A stretch of DNA of 64,000 nt. Source: Tipula vernalis (taxonomy: Eukaryota; Arthropoda; Insecta; Diptera; Tipulidae). Positions 44,684 through 56,485 of the stretch are shown here, piece after piece. A program made the translations under genes and the position numbers. The notes under the pieces were generated by a model, which saw only the letters and a list, made by a program, of their open reading frames with translations, was not told where the DNA came from and made no database searches. Each line of letters starts with the position of its first letter. Position 1 is the first letter of the stretch. The stretch spans positions 185,172,015 through 185,236,014 of the forward strand of contig OY282558.1 of assembly GCA_958295665.1 (NCBI GenBank). The letters run 5' to 3'.

Positions 44684-47317
44684 TTATTTGGATTGACGTG
44701 GTGTTTTAGGTATAAGGTTGCGCATGGTTTGTCGCAGTTGGTCGATGACTGTGTCGGTAGTTGGGAGTGGTGAAGTAGGATTTTCGATAAAGAACTCACC
44801 GGGTAGTTTGATGGTTTGACCGTAAACTAATTCTGCCGGTGAGCACTTAAGATCTTCCTTCACTCTTGCTCGGATACCAAGTAATATGATTGGTATTTCC
44901 GAACTCCAATTGATTGTGTTGCTTCTGGCCATTAATGCGGCTTTGAGCTGCCGATGGAAGCGTTCGACCATGCCGTTGGCTTGTGGATGATAAGCCGTTG
45001 TCCGTATTCGATGTGAGCCAAGGAGTTTTGTTAACTCACTAAAAAGCTTGGACTCAAATTGCGTTCTTTGATCGGTTGTGATGTTAAGGGATACGCCGAA
45101 TCGTGATACGTAGTTGTTGACAAAGGTACTGGCTATGGTTGTAGCTGAAATATCGGTCATGCAGTATGCTTCGGGCCAGCGAGTGAAACGATCGACACAA
45201 GTGAGTAAATATGAGTATCCATTAGATGGCGGAAGTGGTCCTACGATATCTATATGGATATGCTCAAATCGACCAGGCGGAATTTCGAATTGTCCATGGG
45301 GTGATTTTGTGTGCCGTTGAACTTTAGCACGTTGGCAGGATAAACAAGACTGAGCCCAATTGCCTACGTCTTTGTTTATACTGGGCCAAAAGTAGCGAGC
45401 GGAAATCAATTTACGAGTTGCACGGACTCCAGGATGTGAAATATTGTGTAATGTTTTGAAGATTGTACGACGTAATGATTCTGCGATGTATGGGCGATTC
45501 TTCCCATTTGCGATTTCGCAGAATATTTCGAGGCCAGGTAGTTTGAAAAGCTCTAGTTGCCCGTGAACATGCTGAATGTCCGTGGTAAATTGACTTATGT
45601 AATCCAGGTGGCGAGATTGCCTCGGATTACGTTCAGTTTTAGACTGAATTGCTCGTGTCAGAGGTTTATGATCGGTGTATATTGTGAAATCCCGACCTTC
45701 GACAAAATATCTAAAGTGTTTAACTGCTAGATAAATTGCGAGTAATTCCCGATCGAATGCGGAATATTTCTTTTCTGCATCCGATAGTTTCTTGGAGAAG
45801 AATCCCAGTGGTTCCCAACACTCGTTGTTGTACTGTTGTAGTACCGCACCAACAGCAGTGTTTGATGCGTCAGTGGTTATGCTGAGCTTTGAGTCGCTCA
45901 GTGGGTGTGCCATAAGTGTTATCTGGGCCAATTCAGCTTTTAGTGACGTGAATGCATGTTGACATTCATCTGGCCAAGAGAAATTCTTGGCTGTCTTGGG
46001 CTTTTTGAGTAAAGCTGCCAAGTGGCTGTGAATTGGTGCGAGTGTTTGAGCGAGTTTCGGTATGAATCGGTGGTAGTAATTTACCATGCCGACAAATCGC
46101 TGTATACTTTTGATTGAAGTAGGCGATGGGAACTCCCTAATGGCATTAATTCGTTCTTCGGACGGCAGAATACCACTAGGTGTGATCTGGTGACTGAGGA
46201 AGTTAAGATTGGCCACGCCAAAGACGCATTTTGAGCTCTTGATATGAACGTAAAACTGTGTTAGCATGTGGAAAAGTTGTTCCAAGTGCAGTTTGTGTTG
46301 CTCCTCAGTTTGTAACGCAACAAGAATATCGTCAATATAAACGAAAACGAAATCCAAGTCACGTACGACTTTGTTCATGAAACGCTGAAACGTTTGCGCG
46401 GCATTGCGTAAGCCGAATGGCATGCGGGTGAATTCGAATAGGCCAAACGGTGTTGTGATTGCCGTTTTATGAACGTCTTCAGGTGCGACGTGAATTAAAT
46501 GGTACACTCTGACAAGGCCAATCTTGGAGAAGATTTTGCATCCATGCAAGTGCATGGAGAAGTTTTGAATGTGAGGTATCGGGTAGCGATCCGGTGTTGT
46601 CACCGTGTTTAAACGCCGATAATCCCCACATGGTCTCCAATCTTGATCTTTTTTCTTCACCATGTGAAGTGGACAAAATACGGGAGATGCAGATAGCCTG
46701 CAAATCCCTAATTCCACCATGTGTTGGAATTCTATTTGAGCGGCTTTATGTCTCGCTTGATCTAGCCGAGGTGGTCTTGACACGGGCAGATGGCCTGCTG
46801 TGACAATATGATGTACCACGTTGTGTCGAACTGGTGAATTATAGTTCGGCTCTGCTGTAAGTGAAGGAAAATTCTTAAGCAGAGTGGCATAACCGTTGTT
46901 GACTGAAAAATGGATCGGAGTTGGTGTGTTATCACGAACCATTGTGGCATTGATTGACAGCTTAGTCGCTGAATCAATCAGCCTTTTGTTTTTGAGGTCA
47001 ACAAGGAGGCCAAATTTACACACGAAATCGGCGCCAATGATCGGACGATTCACATCAGCTAATATGAAAGCATGAGTGAAGGTTCTCTTAAGTCCGATAT
47101 CCACCTGAAGCAATTTTCTGCCGTATGTGTGGATTATGGTGTTGTTGGCGGCCGATAAAACTAGATCTGGGTCACGTTTTGTGAATGAAAACGCGACCTT
47201 GTAATATTGAGCTGGACTAACCGAAAGGTCAGCGCCAGTATCTATTAGAAAAATGAATTTGTTGTTGTGGTCGTGGAGAAACAAACGACCTAATATATGG
47301 GTGTGCGATGATGTCAT
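44684..47317 (-). CDS. Gypsy Pol polyprotein, truncated by a stop (877 aa)
   Basis: In order: aspartic protease with DTGADLSV (about residue 26); reverse transcriptase with GDYRRLN and the catalytic YIDD (about 326); RNase H from [14 protein letters not shown] (about 479); integrase zinc region [11 protein letters not shown]...CLSCQRAK (about 626-665); core with D in [13 protein letters not shown] (about 691), D in [10 protein letters not shown] (about 746) and E in [10 protein letters not shown] (about 782). The frame stops at TAA 44684-44686, but reads on in the same phase to a TAG at 44405-44407, adding about 92 residues that include TPPYEGPYKVIRRL, the usual integrase tail. One nonsense change therefore seems to have cut an otherwise good Pol. 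Enzymes for element replication and integration. Confidence 0.92.
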   Translation of the reverse strand: MTSSHTHILGRLFLHDHNNKFIFLIDTGADLSVSPAQYYKVAFSFTKRDPDLVLSAANNTIIHTYGRKLLQVDIGLKRTFTHAFILADVNRPIIGADFVCKFGLLVDLKNKRLIDSATKLSINATMVRDNTPTPIHFSVNNGYATLLKNFPSLTAEPNYNSPVRHNVVHHIVTAGHLPVSRPPRLDQARHKAAQIEFQHMVELGICRLSASPVFCPLHMVKKKDQDWRPCGDYRRLNTVTTPDRYPIPHIQNFSMHLHGCKIFSKIGLVRVYHLIHVAPEDVHKTAITTPFGLFEFTRMPFGLRNAAQTFQRFMNKVVRDLDFVFVYIDDILVALQTEEQHKLHLEQLFHMLTQFYVHIKSSKCVFGVANLNFLSHQITPSGILPSEERINAIREFPSPTSIKSIQRFVGMVNYYHRFIPKLAQTLAPIHSHLAALLKKPKTAKNFSWPDECQHAFTSLKAELAQITLMAHPLSDSKLSITTDASNTAVGAVLQQYNNECWEPLGFFSKKLSDAEKKYSAFDRELLAIYLAVKHFRYFVEGRDFTIYTDHKPLTRAIQSKTERNPRQSRHLDYISQFTTDIQHVHGQLELFKLPGLEIFCEIANGKNRPYIAESLRRTIFKTLHNISHPGVRATRKLISARYFWPSINKDVGNWAQSCLSCQRAKVQRHTKSPHGQFEIPPGRFEHIHIDIVGPLPPSNGYSYLLTCVDRFTRWPEAYCMTDISATTIASTFVNNYVSRFGVSLNITTDQRTQFESKLFSELTKLLGSHRIRTTAYHPQANGMVERFHRQLKAALMARSNTINWSSEIPIILLGIRARVKEDLKCSPAELVYGQTIKLPGEFFIENPTSPLPTTDTVIDQLRQTMRNLIPKTPRQSK

Positions 47318-47319
47318 CT

Positions 47320-48259
47320 CTACCCGGTAGATGACTCGTTTTTTGAATGTATAATTTCTACGTCCATGCTGGTCGTAGACGTTTTGTTAAAATTGCACGG
47401 TTCCACACATCTTCGGGCCGCCGCCCCGAATCTAAAATGGTACCAGCATTTGTCATATCGGCGGTTGCTGTTTTTGGGACTTGCATGTGAGTTCCGTCCA
47501 TATCCGGATTGTGATCGTCGACCCCTTGAACGACTACGATTGTTATTGCGACTCATGACATTTAATATGGACTCGATTTTTTCGAGGCGGTCCTCAATCG
47601 TAGCACTCTGTGATGTGCTCGCAGTTGGTTGTCGACTGGAATCCGTGCGGACGGTGGAGCGTGATTGGCGTGTTACCGCGGAAACATTGGTACTGTGGTT
47701 ATTTGACATCGCGGCGTACATTTTGTCAGCGGTGGCAGCCAGGTCAACGAGATCTCGACAGTCTGACTGTGCCAACAACTCTATCCTAATTATTTCAGGC
47801 ATTTTTCACACCCATAGAGATTTTATAGTTTTTTCGGGAAATTGTGAACCTGCCAACTGTTATATGGCGAAGTGCCTCCGATGGTCGCCTGTCTCCTAAG
47901 TTTGTATCTGATAAGAGCGCTTCGAGGTTCGCTTCGTCCGAGGGCGTTATACGTGTTAGGAGAGCTTGTTTTAAAGTTTCGTATAAATCCTCTTGTGGGG
48001 GATTTGCCATGATATCCGAAACGACCTCGCAGGCTTGCGGAGACAGTGCAGCCAAAAGGCTAACGAACTTTTCGTTGTCTTTTTTTATTCCGGTAACTCT
48101 GAATTGAAGTTCCACCATATTAAACCAGTTTTGCGCATTGCCTAGCCAGAACTGCTGTAATTTAATTGTCCGAGAGGTGGCCCCAACTTCGCCTTTTATC
48201 TCTTGACCAGCCATTTCCTGCTCGTTGTCTGACATTATGTAACTGGCGTATTTCGGCAA
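47320..48259 (-). pseudogene. Gypsy Gag, two frames
   Basis: The first block (48259-47795) has QQFWLGNAQNWFNMVELQFR, LLAALSPQACEVVSDIM and LLSDTNLGDRRPSEALRHI, the conserved CsRn1 Gag capsid core. The second (47802-47320) resumes with PEIIRIELLAQSDCRDLVDL, a Ser/Arg-rich linker, and CWYHFRFGAAARRCVEPC, the C-x-x-H-C-C zinc motif of this clade. Around 30 residues that normally join them are missing and the frame shifts, so this Gag is broken. Pol starts 2 nt after its stop, so the layout fits separate Gag and Pol frames. Confidence 0.85.
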
Positions 48260-49805
48260 GTGACTGAGGTTAAATTGACGTAAATTAGAATTTAAAATGC
48301 AAACTGATGAAATGAAAATAAAATTTGAACGGGATGATTACCGTGTGATGATGCAAAACAACAATAACGAAAAAAATAATAATATGTGTGAACTGAATCC
48401 TGCTGACGACGAGATGTCCCCAAATACGGGACGAGCCGTCACCTTCGTCTTGGGGCACTTCTTGTCGGATTTCAGTGAGAAAAACAAAAATAATAAAAAT
48501 AAAATAAAAAATTAATTGCAAATATGGTTTGCGGAATGGGTACCGTGTAGTGAAAACTAAAAATAAATAAATAAATGAAAATGGTATATATGCAGTAATT
48601 TCTGCTGATGACGCGACGTCTGCAAGTATGGACCGAGCCGTCACTTCGTCTTGAGGTCACTACTCGTCGGTTCTTCGTGTCAAACGAAAATGTAATTAAT
48701 GAGAGGGAACAAAAAAAAAAAAAGTAAAAAATTATAATGATATTGGAACTATGCGAACCTACAGCGCCAATAAACCAAACAAAACAATTAATGATAAAAA
48801 AATTTTGAGAGGAAAAAAAAAATTAAAAAAAATTTCCCGTGTCGGTGGTGAAAAATTTACAGATTAACAATGGAGGTTACAATATTGACTTTTGAAATAT
48901 TTTAATTTAATTGCAATAATATGATTTAAAATGTATTATGATATTTAGTAAGAAAAAAAAAATTTATTTAACAAAAAAAAACTTAGCTGTTGCTGTTGAT
49001 GTGTGTTGTACATTGCACCACGAGTGTAGGTGTTTGGTCATCAATCGTTGCACCTCTTTGAGTAGGTGTTTTTTTTATTATGCTGATTATCGTATGTGTA
49101 GGTACAGCTCGTTTGTGTAACCAAACGTTTGCGTTCAATTTAAGTGATGCACTGCAACATAAATCGACAGTAAAATCCACGCAAAAAAAATAATTTGATG
49201 TACGCATAAATCTTTTGATATTTTCTGCGCTGTAGCTGATATTGAGTATAATTATTTAACCGTTGTACGTTGTTGCTTTTAATCGATGTGGTGTTTGCTG
49301 TTGATTCTGACACAGACCATAAAACCTGTCCTTGAAAATTTTGTATAGTTATATCCGTGTGGCGTTTGTTGTTTTATTTTACGGTTAAGTTCCCGTTTTA
49401 CTTGTAGTAATTAAGTTGAGTCCAGGTTGTGATTTTTCTTGTTTCGTTGTTGCGGTATACAATCGATTTTTCGCTCGACGATATGTGAACCAAGGAAAAG
49501 AGAAAACGAGAAAAAAAAACGTTTCTTATTTTGTTCACGAAATTTTTGATTAAAAACAAAATAAAATATTTAATGTTACCGTACCGTTGCAACTTTGTAC
49601 CTACCATGCACTTGGTACGAGATTTTTTCGTACCAAGTTTTGTAATTTCCAACGTATATAAAGGCGTTTGTTGTCCAGGAAAGAAACTATTTTGTGTTGT
49701 ATACTTCGATTGGATATTTTTTATTTTTTTTATAAAATCACAAAATGGCTCAAAACTTTTTTTAAATATGTTGTGTCCCTAAAAAGGGCGTCGTGCGGTC
49801 ACCAA
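48260..49805 (-). other. Gypsy leader region
   Basis: A long non-coding leader with two imperfect direct copies of about 75 bp (48391-48465 and 48597-48672; shared CCGAGCCGTCAC and CGTCTTG). Adjacent to the 5' LTR the minus strand reads TGGTGACCGCACGACGCC: the first 8 nt match the tRNA-Trp primer site but the rest does not, so the primer is uncertain. Confidence 0.6.
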
Positions 49806-50759
49806 TATACAATCTTTGCAAGTTATATATATAGATTAGTATATAAACTAAATAGATTTTTTATCTTGACGCGCACAAAGCGCGTATGTTTTATATTTCT
49901 TGTTTATCCTTTTTACAAATTTCACGCGTACAATTTTTGATCACAATTTTTATGTTTTTTTTTTATTTGAACTTGATTACTATTTTTCACCACACGCGAA
50001 TGTTATAATTTGTTATTGAGCGATATATCTACAAAAAAAATCTAAACGATGTTAAGCATTGACCAGCGAGTCTTTAAGAAATTTAAGTAAGAATGCGACC
50101 ATAGGAACATGCATGTTATTGGCCAGCGAAACTTTAAGAACTTTTCGTTCAGTTTCGTTAAATTTGAATTGTCATTTAACATTCTTTAACAAGAGCGAAA
50201 ATTACCGCCCAAACTGAAGGAAGAAACGTCAAACAGTGAAACCTGGCCTATTTATGTTTTTTGAATTAAAATAAAGTTTTATATATATTTCAAATATGTA
50301 CATAATATATTATGTAGTGTAATGTGACAAAACAATTATTGCAAAATACAATTACGAATATTCCTTGTTTTTTTTTTGTTGTCAAATCGTGTTACGGATT
50401 CGCTGGGCGATCTGTCAAAATTTCCTTAACAATATATTTTCGTTAAATTCTGTAAGGTTTTGTTACGGATGCTTAAAGACTCGCTGGTCAATGCTTTAAT
50501 TATTCGGTATGTAAAAACGAAGTACCATTTTTTGTTTGTTTTACTGCGCGCGAGATTTTATATTTGACAGCCGTATATTTTATAAAATGAAGTGTGTTGC
50601 GTTGGTGAACAAGGTGCGTTCCTGTGAATGAATGGAGGTGTGTTCATGGATGCGCAAATTGTGGCGATGAACGAGTGATGAATATTTAGGTGCATTTATG
50701 AATTGAATAGTATGATTGAATATATTTTGAATTTTTTTAAAAATGAGTGAGTCGCTACA
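49806..50759 (-). repeat. Gypsy 5' LTR carrying a MITE
   Basis: The same LTR as 43865-44375 with a 440-bp insert plus TTAA duplication at 50052-50499. The copies are otherwise nearly the same, so the MITE moved in after the Gypsy element. Confidence 0.9.
50056..50495. mobile_element. TTAA MITE inside the Gypsy LTR
   Basis: Ends are inverted: GCATTGACCAGCGAGTCTTTAAG and CTTAAAGACTCGCTGGTCAATGC. TTAA flanks both sides (50052-50055 and 50496-50499), while the empty site in the other LTR has one TTAA. Non-coding. A piggyBac-type target. Confidence 0.9.
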
Positions 50760-50945
50760 ATGGCCAATTTAGGTGGAACATCGCTGTTTCTTGACCGATT
50801 ATGATAAAATTTGACATGTGCATTGGAAATGGGATTCTTAAATGATTTTTGGATAAAGTTCTGGAATGTAGCTACTTAGGATGGAACTTCGCTGTTTCTT
50901 GGCCGATTATGAAGAATTCATTTCTTGGCCGATTATGAATTGTTA
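50760..50945 (+). repeat. Tandem repeat, units right of the Gypsy insertion
   Basis: One unit of about 115 bp (50760-50876) and a partial next unit follow, sharing TTTAGGTGGAAC/TTAGGATGGAAC, CGCTGTTTCTTGACCGATTATG and AAGTTCTGGAAT. Together with 43757-43864 this is an array of at least 2.5 units split by the transposon. CTTGGCCGATTATGAA recurs twice at the end. Confidence 0.75.
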
Positions 50946-51466
50946 AGAAGCTGATCAAATTTCTCCTTCATTTTTAATTGTAATTTAAAAAAACATACTT
51001 TCACAAAACCACGCTACGAGCTACGACCACAACTAATTAAACGACGAACGATTGATGGACTACAGTATTCGAGCAGGCCTACGTCTAAAATCACGGCTTT
51101 AATCGTCAATAGATTGAATACTAGACAACTTACCTTGCGATTCTGACGTTAAGATTGTAAAGCTGTTCGCGTTCGCTTTTTTATCTGCTCCGCATCGGCT
51201 GTTTGGCAAACTCGATAATTTAATATTTCATGCGAATCGTTTTGTTGCCCTCATTTTTAGTATTGAAGTTTCTTTCTTTCATTAAAAATTATAGAGCAAA
51301 TTGGGACAAAAACGCAGAGCGGAGTGGAACGGATATCATTCTGTTTGAACCTTAACAGTAGCATAGGTAAGAGAAATTTTGGTAATAGTTTTTTTAAAGA
51401 GAATCTCTTAATTGAAATTCTGTTCGTAGTCCTCTTAAAATACCTCTTAAAAACTCTCCAAATATC
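50946..51466. other. No gene seen
   Basis: Mixed-composition non-coding DNA. No conserved motif, splice structure or repeat identified. Confidence 0.4.
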
Positions 51467-51877
51467 ACTAAAGATACATGTTAAACCGAAAGGGATCTGA
51501 CTGAAAACGTCCGAGTGAAAACGTCCGAGATAAATTCAACATGTAAACGGTGACTTGACTGAAAGTTATCTGAATGTAGTCTGAGTGCGGTTAACTTAAA
51601 TTTGGTTGGTTGAGTCACTTTGTGGGTTATGTTAAACATGGAAACTTTATTTAAGTTGAATTGAGAGATTTGTTCATACTGTTAAAAAGGCAAAAGGTTT
51701 TTACACATTTTCGAAGTGGTTTTCAAATTATTTTAAATAATTTTTTTAATAATTTAAATGTAATTTCAGAACTAAGTGACATTTTAACTGTCAGCTCAGA
51801 TCAAATAAAAAAGTCCCATGTAACCACCAACTCAAATTTTCAGTCAGATCACTTTCGGTTTAACATGTATCTTTAGT
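51467..51877. mobile_element. MITE with ACTAAAGATACATG ends
   Basis: Inverted ends of about 40 bp, starting ACTAAAGATACATGTTAAACCG and continuing through GATCTGACTGAAAA, bound 411 bp. No perfect flanking duplication is clear. The open frame at 51661-51876 lies inside and reads into the right end, so it is not a gene. Confidence 0.7.
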
Positions 51878-53394
51878 ATATATTGGAAAATATTTGGATA
51901 CGTTTTTGGCGGTCGATAAATAAATATAAACAAATTTAATTTTATGAAGTACATAAAACTCTATGGAAAATGTACGCTAATACAAGGCCTCTAGGACAAG
52001 CGAAGTTCACGCTCAACTCGCAAAAGTATAATGTGAAAACCTAAACATTGAATCATTTCAAGTCTCTTTCGATGGACCTGAGAAACCAATACAGATAGAC
52101 GGCTGTCGTTTGCTCATTATTTAAATTGCGTTACATTTTTGGTGTATAAAGTTAGTTATAAAGTTATTCCAATTGGGTTTAGAGAACGAACCTTACCAAC
52201 ATTAATTGTTTAATTAAAAATTGAAATTTATAATTTATTTGTTGGTATAGGAAAATACAAAAGACTAAATTTCGGTACATCTAAGTCTCGGTGAGCTTGG
52301 GCCAAAGTACAGTTGTGTTAAATTAATCATCCAAATCCTGTACACTTTAAAATCATAACAGCTGGAAAGATGGTAGCATGTCTCCCTGCGGCTTCTTGCT
52401 TGCGTGCATCTTTAGAGAATATCATTCGAATATGTTTACCACTTTTATAGTTTTAGTTTTCTGTACTTCACTCATAACCAAACTCAGCAACAGCTCGAGC
52501 AACGAGCAATACTAAACATAGCATACCGATTAAACAATTTCAAAATTATTATTATGTATCAATGTATAAGTGTCATTTTCACAGCTCGCGAAGATGTATA
52601 AAATTTGATATTTAAAGTATGAGTGTGCTATATACTTCCATTTCACTTTTTTGAATTACTTACACTACACAATCGCATGCATAACTTTTGCCTTTCTTCC
52701 ATTTTAATCCGACGGAAATTGTAATTCAAATTTTATAGTGTGCAAGTTCGGCGCTTTTTGTTTTCGTTTTTCTCGTGTGTATATAATTTGCAATTTCGTT
52801 CGTACCGGATTTTCCGTTCCTTTTTTTACATGAAATTTTTGACTTACCCTCGCTCGCTAAAGATGTTTTCACATCAAAAAAAAAATTACTGGAAAATTAA
52901 GAAAATTTATTTTAGCTAAAATTTTTAACTGCTATAAATACAATAGCACGTTAAACCAGAAATAATTTGCACAGAAAACTGCCGCCAAATCACATCAGTG
53001 AGCAAGACAGTTAACATGTAATAATTGTCCGAAATTGTATGTAGGCCAAACTTGGAGATCGTTCTCGAAACGATTCAACAAGCATACATATGAAATAGAA
53101 AACACAACAACAAACTCAAATTTTATGTCAAATTACGTAAGTATCTAATACGGTATTAGCCCAAATATTTATTATAAAAATTATTTTTAGGTGGTAATTA
53201 AGTTTCATCAAACTTTTTGAAACTATGTATCTAGATAATCACAGGGGAAAACTCCTTTTTTTTCTTTTTAAGGTTAAATTCATTCTGATTAGAAAAATTC
53301 TTTCTAACTTCTTTGAATTGAGAGTCATTAAGATTATTAGATAGTTTGTCAATGCTAGCTGCCATAAATTTAAATGAATGTACAAACCTGCCCA
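51878..53394. other. No gene seen
   Basis: About 1.5 kb of AT-rich sequence without recognisable coding potential or repeats. Confidence 0.4.
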
Positions 53395-54060
53395 GGGGGT
53401 CAATTCTCGTTCTATGAAAAACCCTAATGAAAAAAAAGTTTTCATTTTGATTCCATCAAGTCTTTTTCATTTATAACATTTCACACAACGACAATAAGCG
53501 ATTCTCGATGTCCAAATGAAAAAGAATCGTGAGAAAAACGCTGAATAAGTTATTTCCATAGTAAGCTACACTGTAAACACATATTTTTTCGAGTTTCATG
53601 TATATTTCCGCTAGCTGATACAACAATTGGTTTAAATATTAGCTAAATAAATGATAAAGTAGATTTAGTTAATCAGTTTTTGTCATTGGCTGTCAAAATA
53701 TAAAGTAAATTATAAAATTGACCAAATTATTTTTAAAACTTAACTAAATTAATTATTTGGAGGCTTTTCTTAAATAAACGGAATAGTTTTTAATAGATTT
53801 ACTTATTAGTTAAGTTTAAAGTGAATCATATTATAGTGTCAATGCACATTTAATGGTAAAAATACAAATTTAGTTTTTATAGAATTTTATTTCCATATTT
53901 ATGATGTTCTCACCGCCAAAATGGTCGGTGAGAAAGTTTTATTCATATGAAAAGATTTTGACGTCATTTTTCTCCTTCTCATGGAACATGAATCGGAAAT
54001 GTGTTTTTCTCACTAAAAACACTTTTCATTGTACTTTTCATAGAACGAGAATTGACCCCC
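53395..54060. mobile_element. MITE with GGGGGTCAATTC ends
   Basis: Inverted ends of about 26 bp, GGGGGTCAATTCTCGTTCTATGAAAA-like, bound 666 bp of AT-rich non-coding DNA. Short open frames at both ends run through the repeats. No target duplication could be fixed. Confidence 0.65.
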
Positions 54061-54691
54061 AGCTCTGTTCAATGTTCAAATTCATTGATCCCTTAATGTT
54101 GACTATTTAAAATTTTAATATACATACTCTGATTGTTCACATTGGGGATCTGGGGTTGAAGAAAGCCGTTGTATAAGATGGACCGTTATATTAACTATTT
54201 CGTTTCTAGTTAGTCGATTAAAATTGACGCCCGAGCCAGAAATGCTTTAGACTTGCTTACCTTTCTGCAAATTTTACAAAAGGCAAGATAAGTTCGTCTT
54301 TCTATTATTCTCTGGACCAAAGAGGTTTTCATTCGGTCAGCTAATGGTCCTTCTCCCAAAGGTTAAATTATGAATGCCAGGGTAGCGTCAGCTGACAGAA
54401 GAGTGGCATCCCTTAGTTAGAAACCGTTGACTCTATACTCTAGAAACGCACGTTTCGGTAAAGCTGATAGTTGATTTAACTTCGATCGGAGCTATTCCAT
54501 CTTATTTTTGGTTCTAAGATTACATATAGTTCTTTGCCGAATTCAGTTTAACGTAAGATTTTAGACTAACATTTTTGATCGGTAATCGTCGAAACAACTT
54601 TACAATCTTTCTAATTTTATTTATTAATGGAGCAAAATTATTGGAATTTCGTTTTTGTTGTTTTTCATTCAGTTTTGTTTTTTGTAGAGTG
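54061..54691. other. No gene seen
   Basis: Non-coding spacer between MITEs; nothing recognised. Confidence 0.35.
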
Positions 54692-55239
54692 ATGGCTGGT
54701 CTCCTCCACTTTCGTATTTTTCTCTTGACAAAAAAAAAAATCTAGTTCATTTTTTCCTCATGACAATTTTTAGTACATTTTTCAAAATACATACACAAAA
54801 ATGGATTTGAGCATGCGCATTGAAATTTTGTCAAGAGATGAAAAGATCAGAATATTCAATATTTTTGTCGTGACATTGTGCCATTTGAGCATAAATTGTA
54901 TTTTATGCTCAATTTAATGTCATTTCATGTTGAATATTTTGACAAATAAAATGAAATTTTCATTCTTTTTTCACAAAATTTTGTCCTTTTAATGAATTTT
55001 AGGTCAAAATATAATAAAATTTGTGTTATTAAAATAAGACATAAATAATAAATCGTGGAATACAAAAGTAATATGCGAAAAAATTGTATTATTCGAAAAA
55101 CGAACCAAATTCAAATTTTTTTCTTATTCTCAAAGAGAGAAATTAGTTATATTCTTTATGTTAGTGGTTGTACAAAAAATGTCACGAGCCGTTTGTCATT
55201 TATTTTTTGTCAAGAGAAAAATATACAAGTGGAGACCAG

Positions 55240-55699
55240 TGGCCCTATTCTGGTAATTCCCGGGGAATAGAAATTTTAAATTTTGTTGCAGTATTATTCC
55301 CTTTTCCCCAAAGTGTATTCTGGTGTTCGGGAAAGATTTTTTATTGGGAAAAAATTATTCCCCATTATAGCAGTTTTGACGTTTGTTTTTCCACACCGAT
55401 TTTATGAATGAATTGATGGGGAATAGATTTTTAACGAAAATGTTTGTTTATATGTAGTTGTTATAAATAATTAATAATATTAATACTGTTAATAATTTTA
55501 AAGATAGTATTATAATAAATAAGAGTTATTATAATAATTTTGATACAACTAAATTTATTTCCCCTGTATATTTATTCCCCAATTGACAGAATGCACTTTA
55601 AGAAAATGGGGAATAAAAAGTTGGAAATATGTATCTGGGAATATCTGCTGTAAAAAAAAAATTATTCCCCGTTCCCCGGGAATTACCAGAATAGGGCCA
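55240..55699. mobile_element. MITE A (CAG duplication)
   Basis: The 460-bp element starts TGGCCCTATTCTGGTAATTC and ends with the inverse. CAG precedes and follows (55237-55239 and 55700-55702), a 3-bp duplication. Several internal TTCCCC / GGGGAAT blocks recur. It sits exactly at the border between C and B. Confidence 0.8.
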
Positions 55700-55702
55700 C
55701 AG

Positions 55703-56221
55703 GAGTGCGTTCATAAACTCAACATTGTAGAACAATGTTACAACTGTCATTGTACAAATGACATTTCCACTTACAATGAGTTACAAACGTCAAAGTAAAA
55801 ATGTCAAATAAAAACGTGGAACGAAGACAATTGAAGAATCAAAACACAAAACAACAAAATATTTACACAAGCTTTATAATATTATAACAATAATGTAATG
55901 TTATTATCATCTCTCAGTATCGTTATCAACACGCAAAATTTCATTATTTTGAATAATGAAATTATTTCGCTCGTCCAAAGCAAATGAATACATTTTTTAT
56001 TTTGATAATTCAATTGAATTTTTGTTTTTTCTTACATTTGACAGCTAGAAAGGCAGTATTGAGTAGGATTGAAAATGACGTTTATAACAATAAGGGGAAG
56101 TTTTGGTTTAGGTTTATGAACAACAAAAAGCACGTTGCTGTGGTTACAACCGAGGTTTATGAACCCTTTAGAACTGTCATTGTTAACAATATTGTTACAA
56201 TGTAGAGTTTATGAACACAGT
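55703..56221. mobile_element. MITE B (GTTCATAAACTC ends)
   Basis: Ends GAGTGCGTTCATAAACTCAAC and, reversed, ACTGTGTTCATAAACTCTAC; both run into ATTGTAACAAT-like and CTGTCATTGT segments (about 45 bp). CCAG on the left (55236-55239, before A) and CCAG on the right (56222-56225) fit a 4-bp duplication within MITE C. Confidence 0.7.
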
Positions 56222-56485
56222 CCAGCCATGAAACATCAATCATACCAATGAGCTATACGGTTTAAAACTTTAATATATTGCGTTACTCTTCCTGAACTTT
56301 GTTTTGTTTATAAATTTTCAAGAGTTCATAAAAAATTTGACTTACGATTCGTATAAGAATTCTGACTTTTAATAAAATTCAATGAATATTGGGCGAATAA
56401 TCAATAAAAATTTTAATGCCTAAATACCGGTATTGATCGCTTATTACCGGTACTGAAAAATGGTCCGGTATACCGGTATTTTTCT

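Larger units (their letters stand above)
43865..50759 (-). mobile_element. Ty3/Gypsy retrotransposon, CsRn1-like, nearly full length
   Basis: Two LTRs (511 bp at 43865-44375; 510 bp plus an insert at 49806-50759) begin TGTAGCGACTC when read on the minus strand. A 4-bp duplication ATGG flanks the element (43861-43864 and 50760-50763). Gag and Pol read on the minus strand. The leader between the 5' LTR (right) and gag is about 1.5 kb, AT-rich, with two imperfect 75-bp direct repeats. A stop in Pol, a frame break in Gag and a MITE in one LTR make this copy defective, though LTR identity is still high. Confidence 0.92.
54692..56229. mobile_element. MITE C, host of two further MITEs
   Basis: Left end ATGGCTGGTCTCCTCCAC...TTTTTCTCTTGACAAAAA (54692-54733) is matched in reverse by TTTTTTGTCAAGAGAAAAAT...GTGGAGACCAG (about 55196-55239) and, beyond the nested elements, by CCAGCCAT (56222-56229). 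Similarity extends about 85 bp inward on both sides. So the right tip was split by insertion of MITE B, then MITE A. Non-coding. Confidence 0.65.

Noticed and set aside
47366..47899. 177-codon plus-strand open frame
   Set aside because: It is antisense to the Gypsy Gag with its zinc motif.
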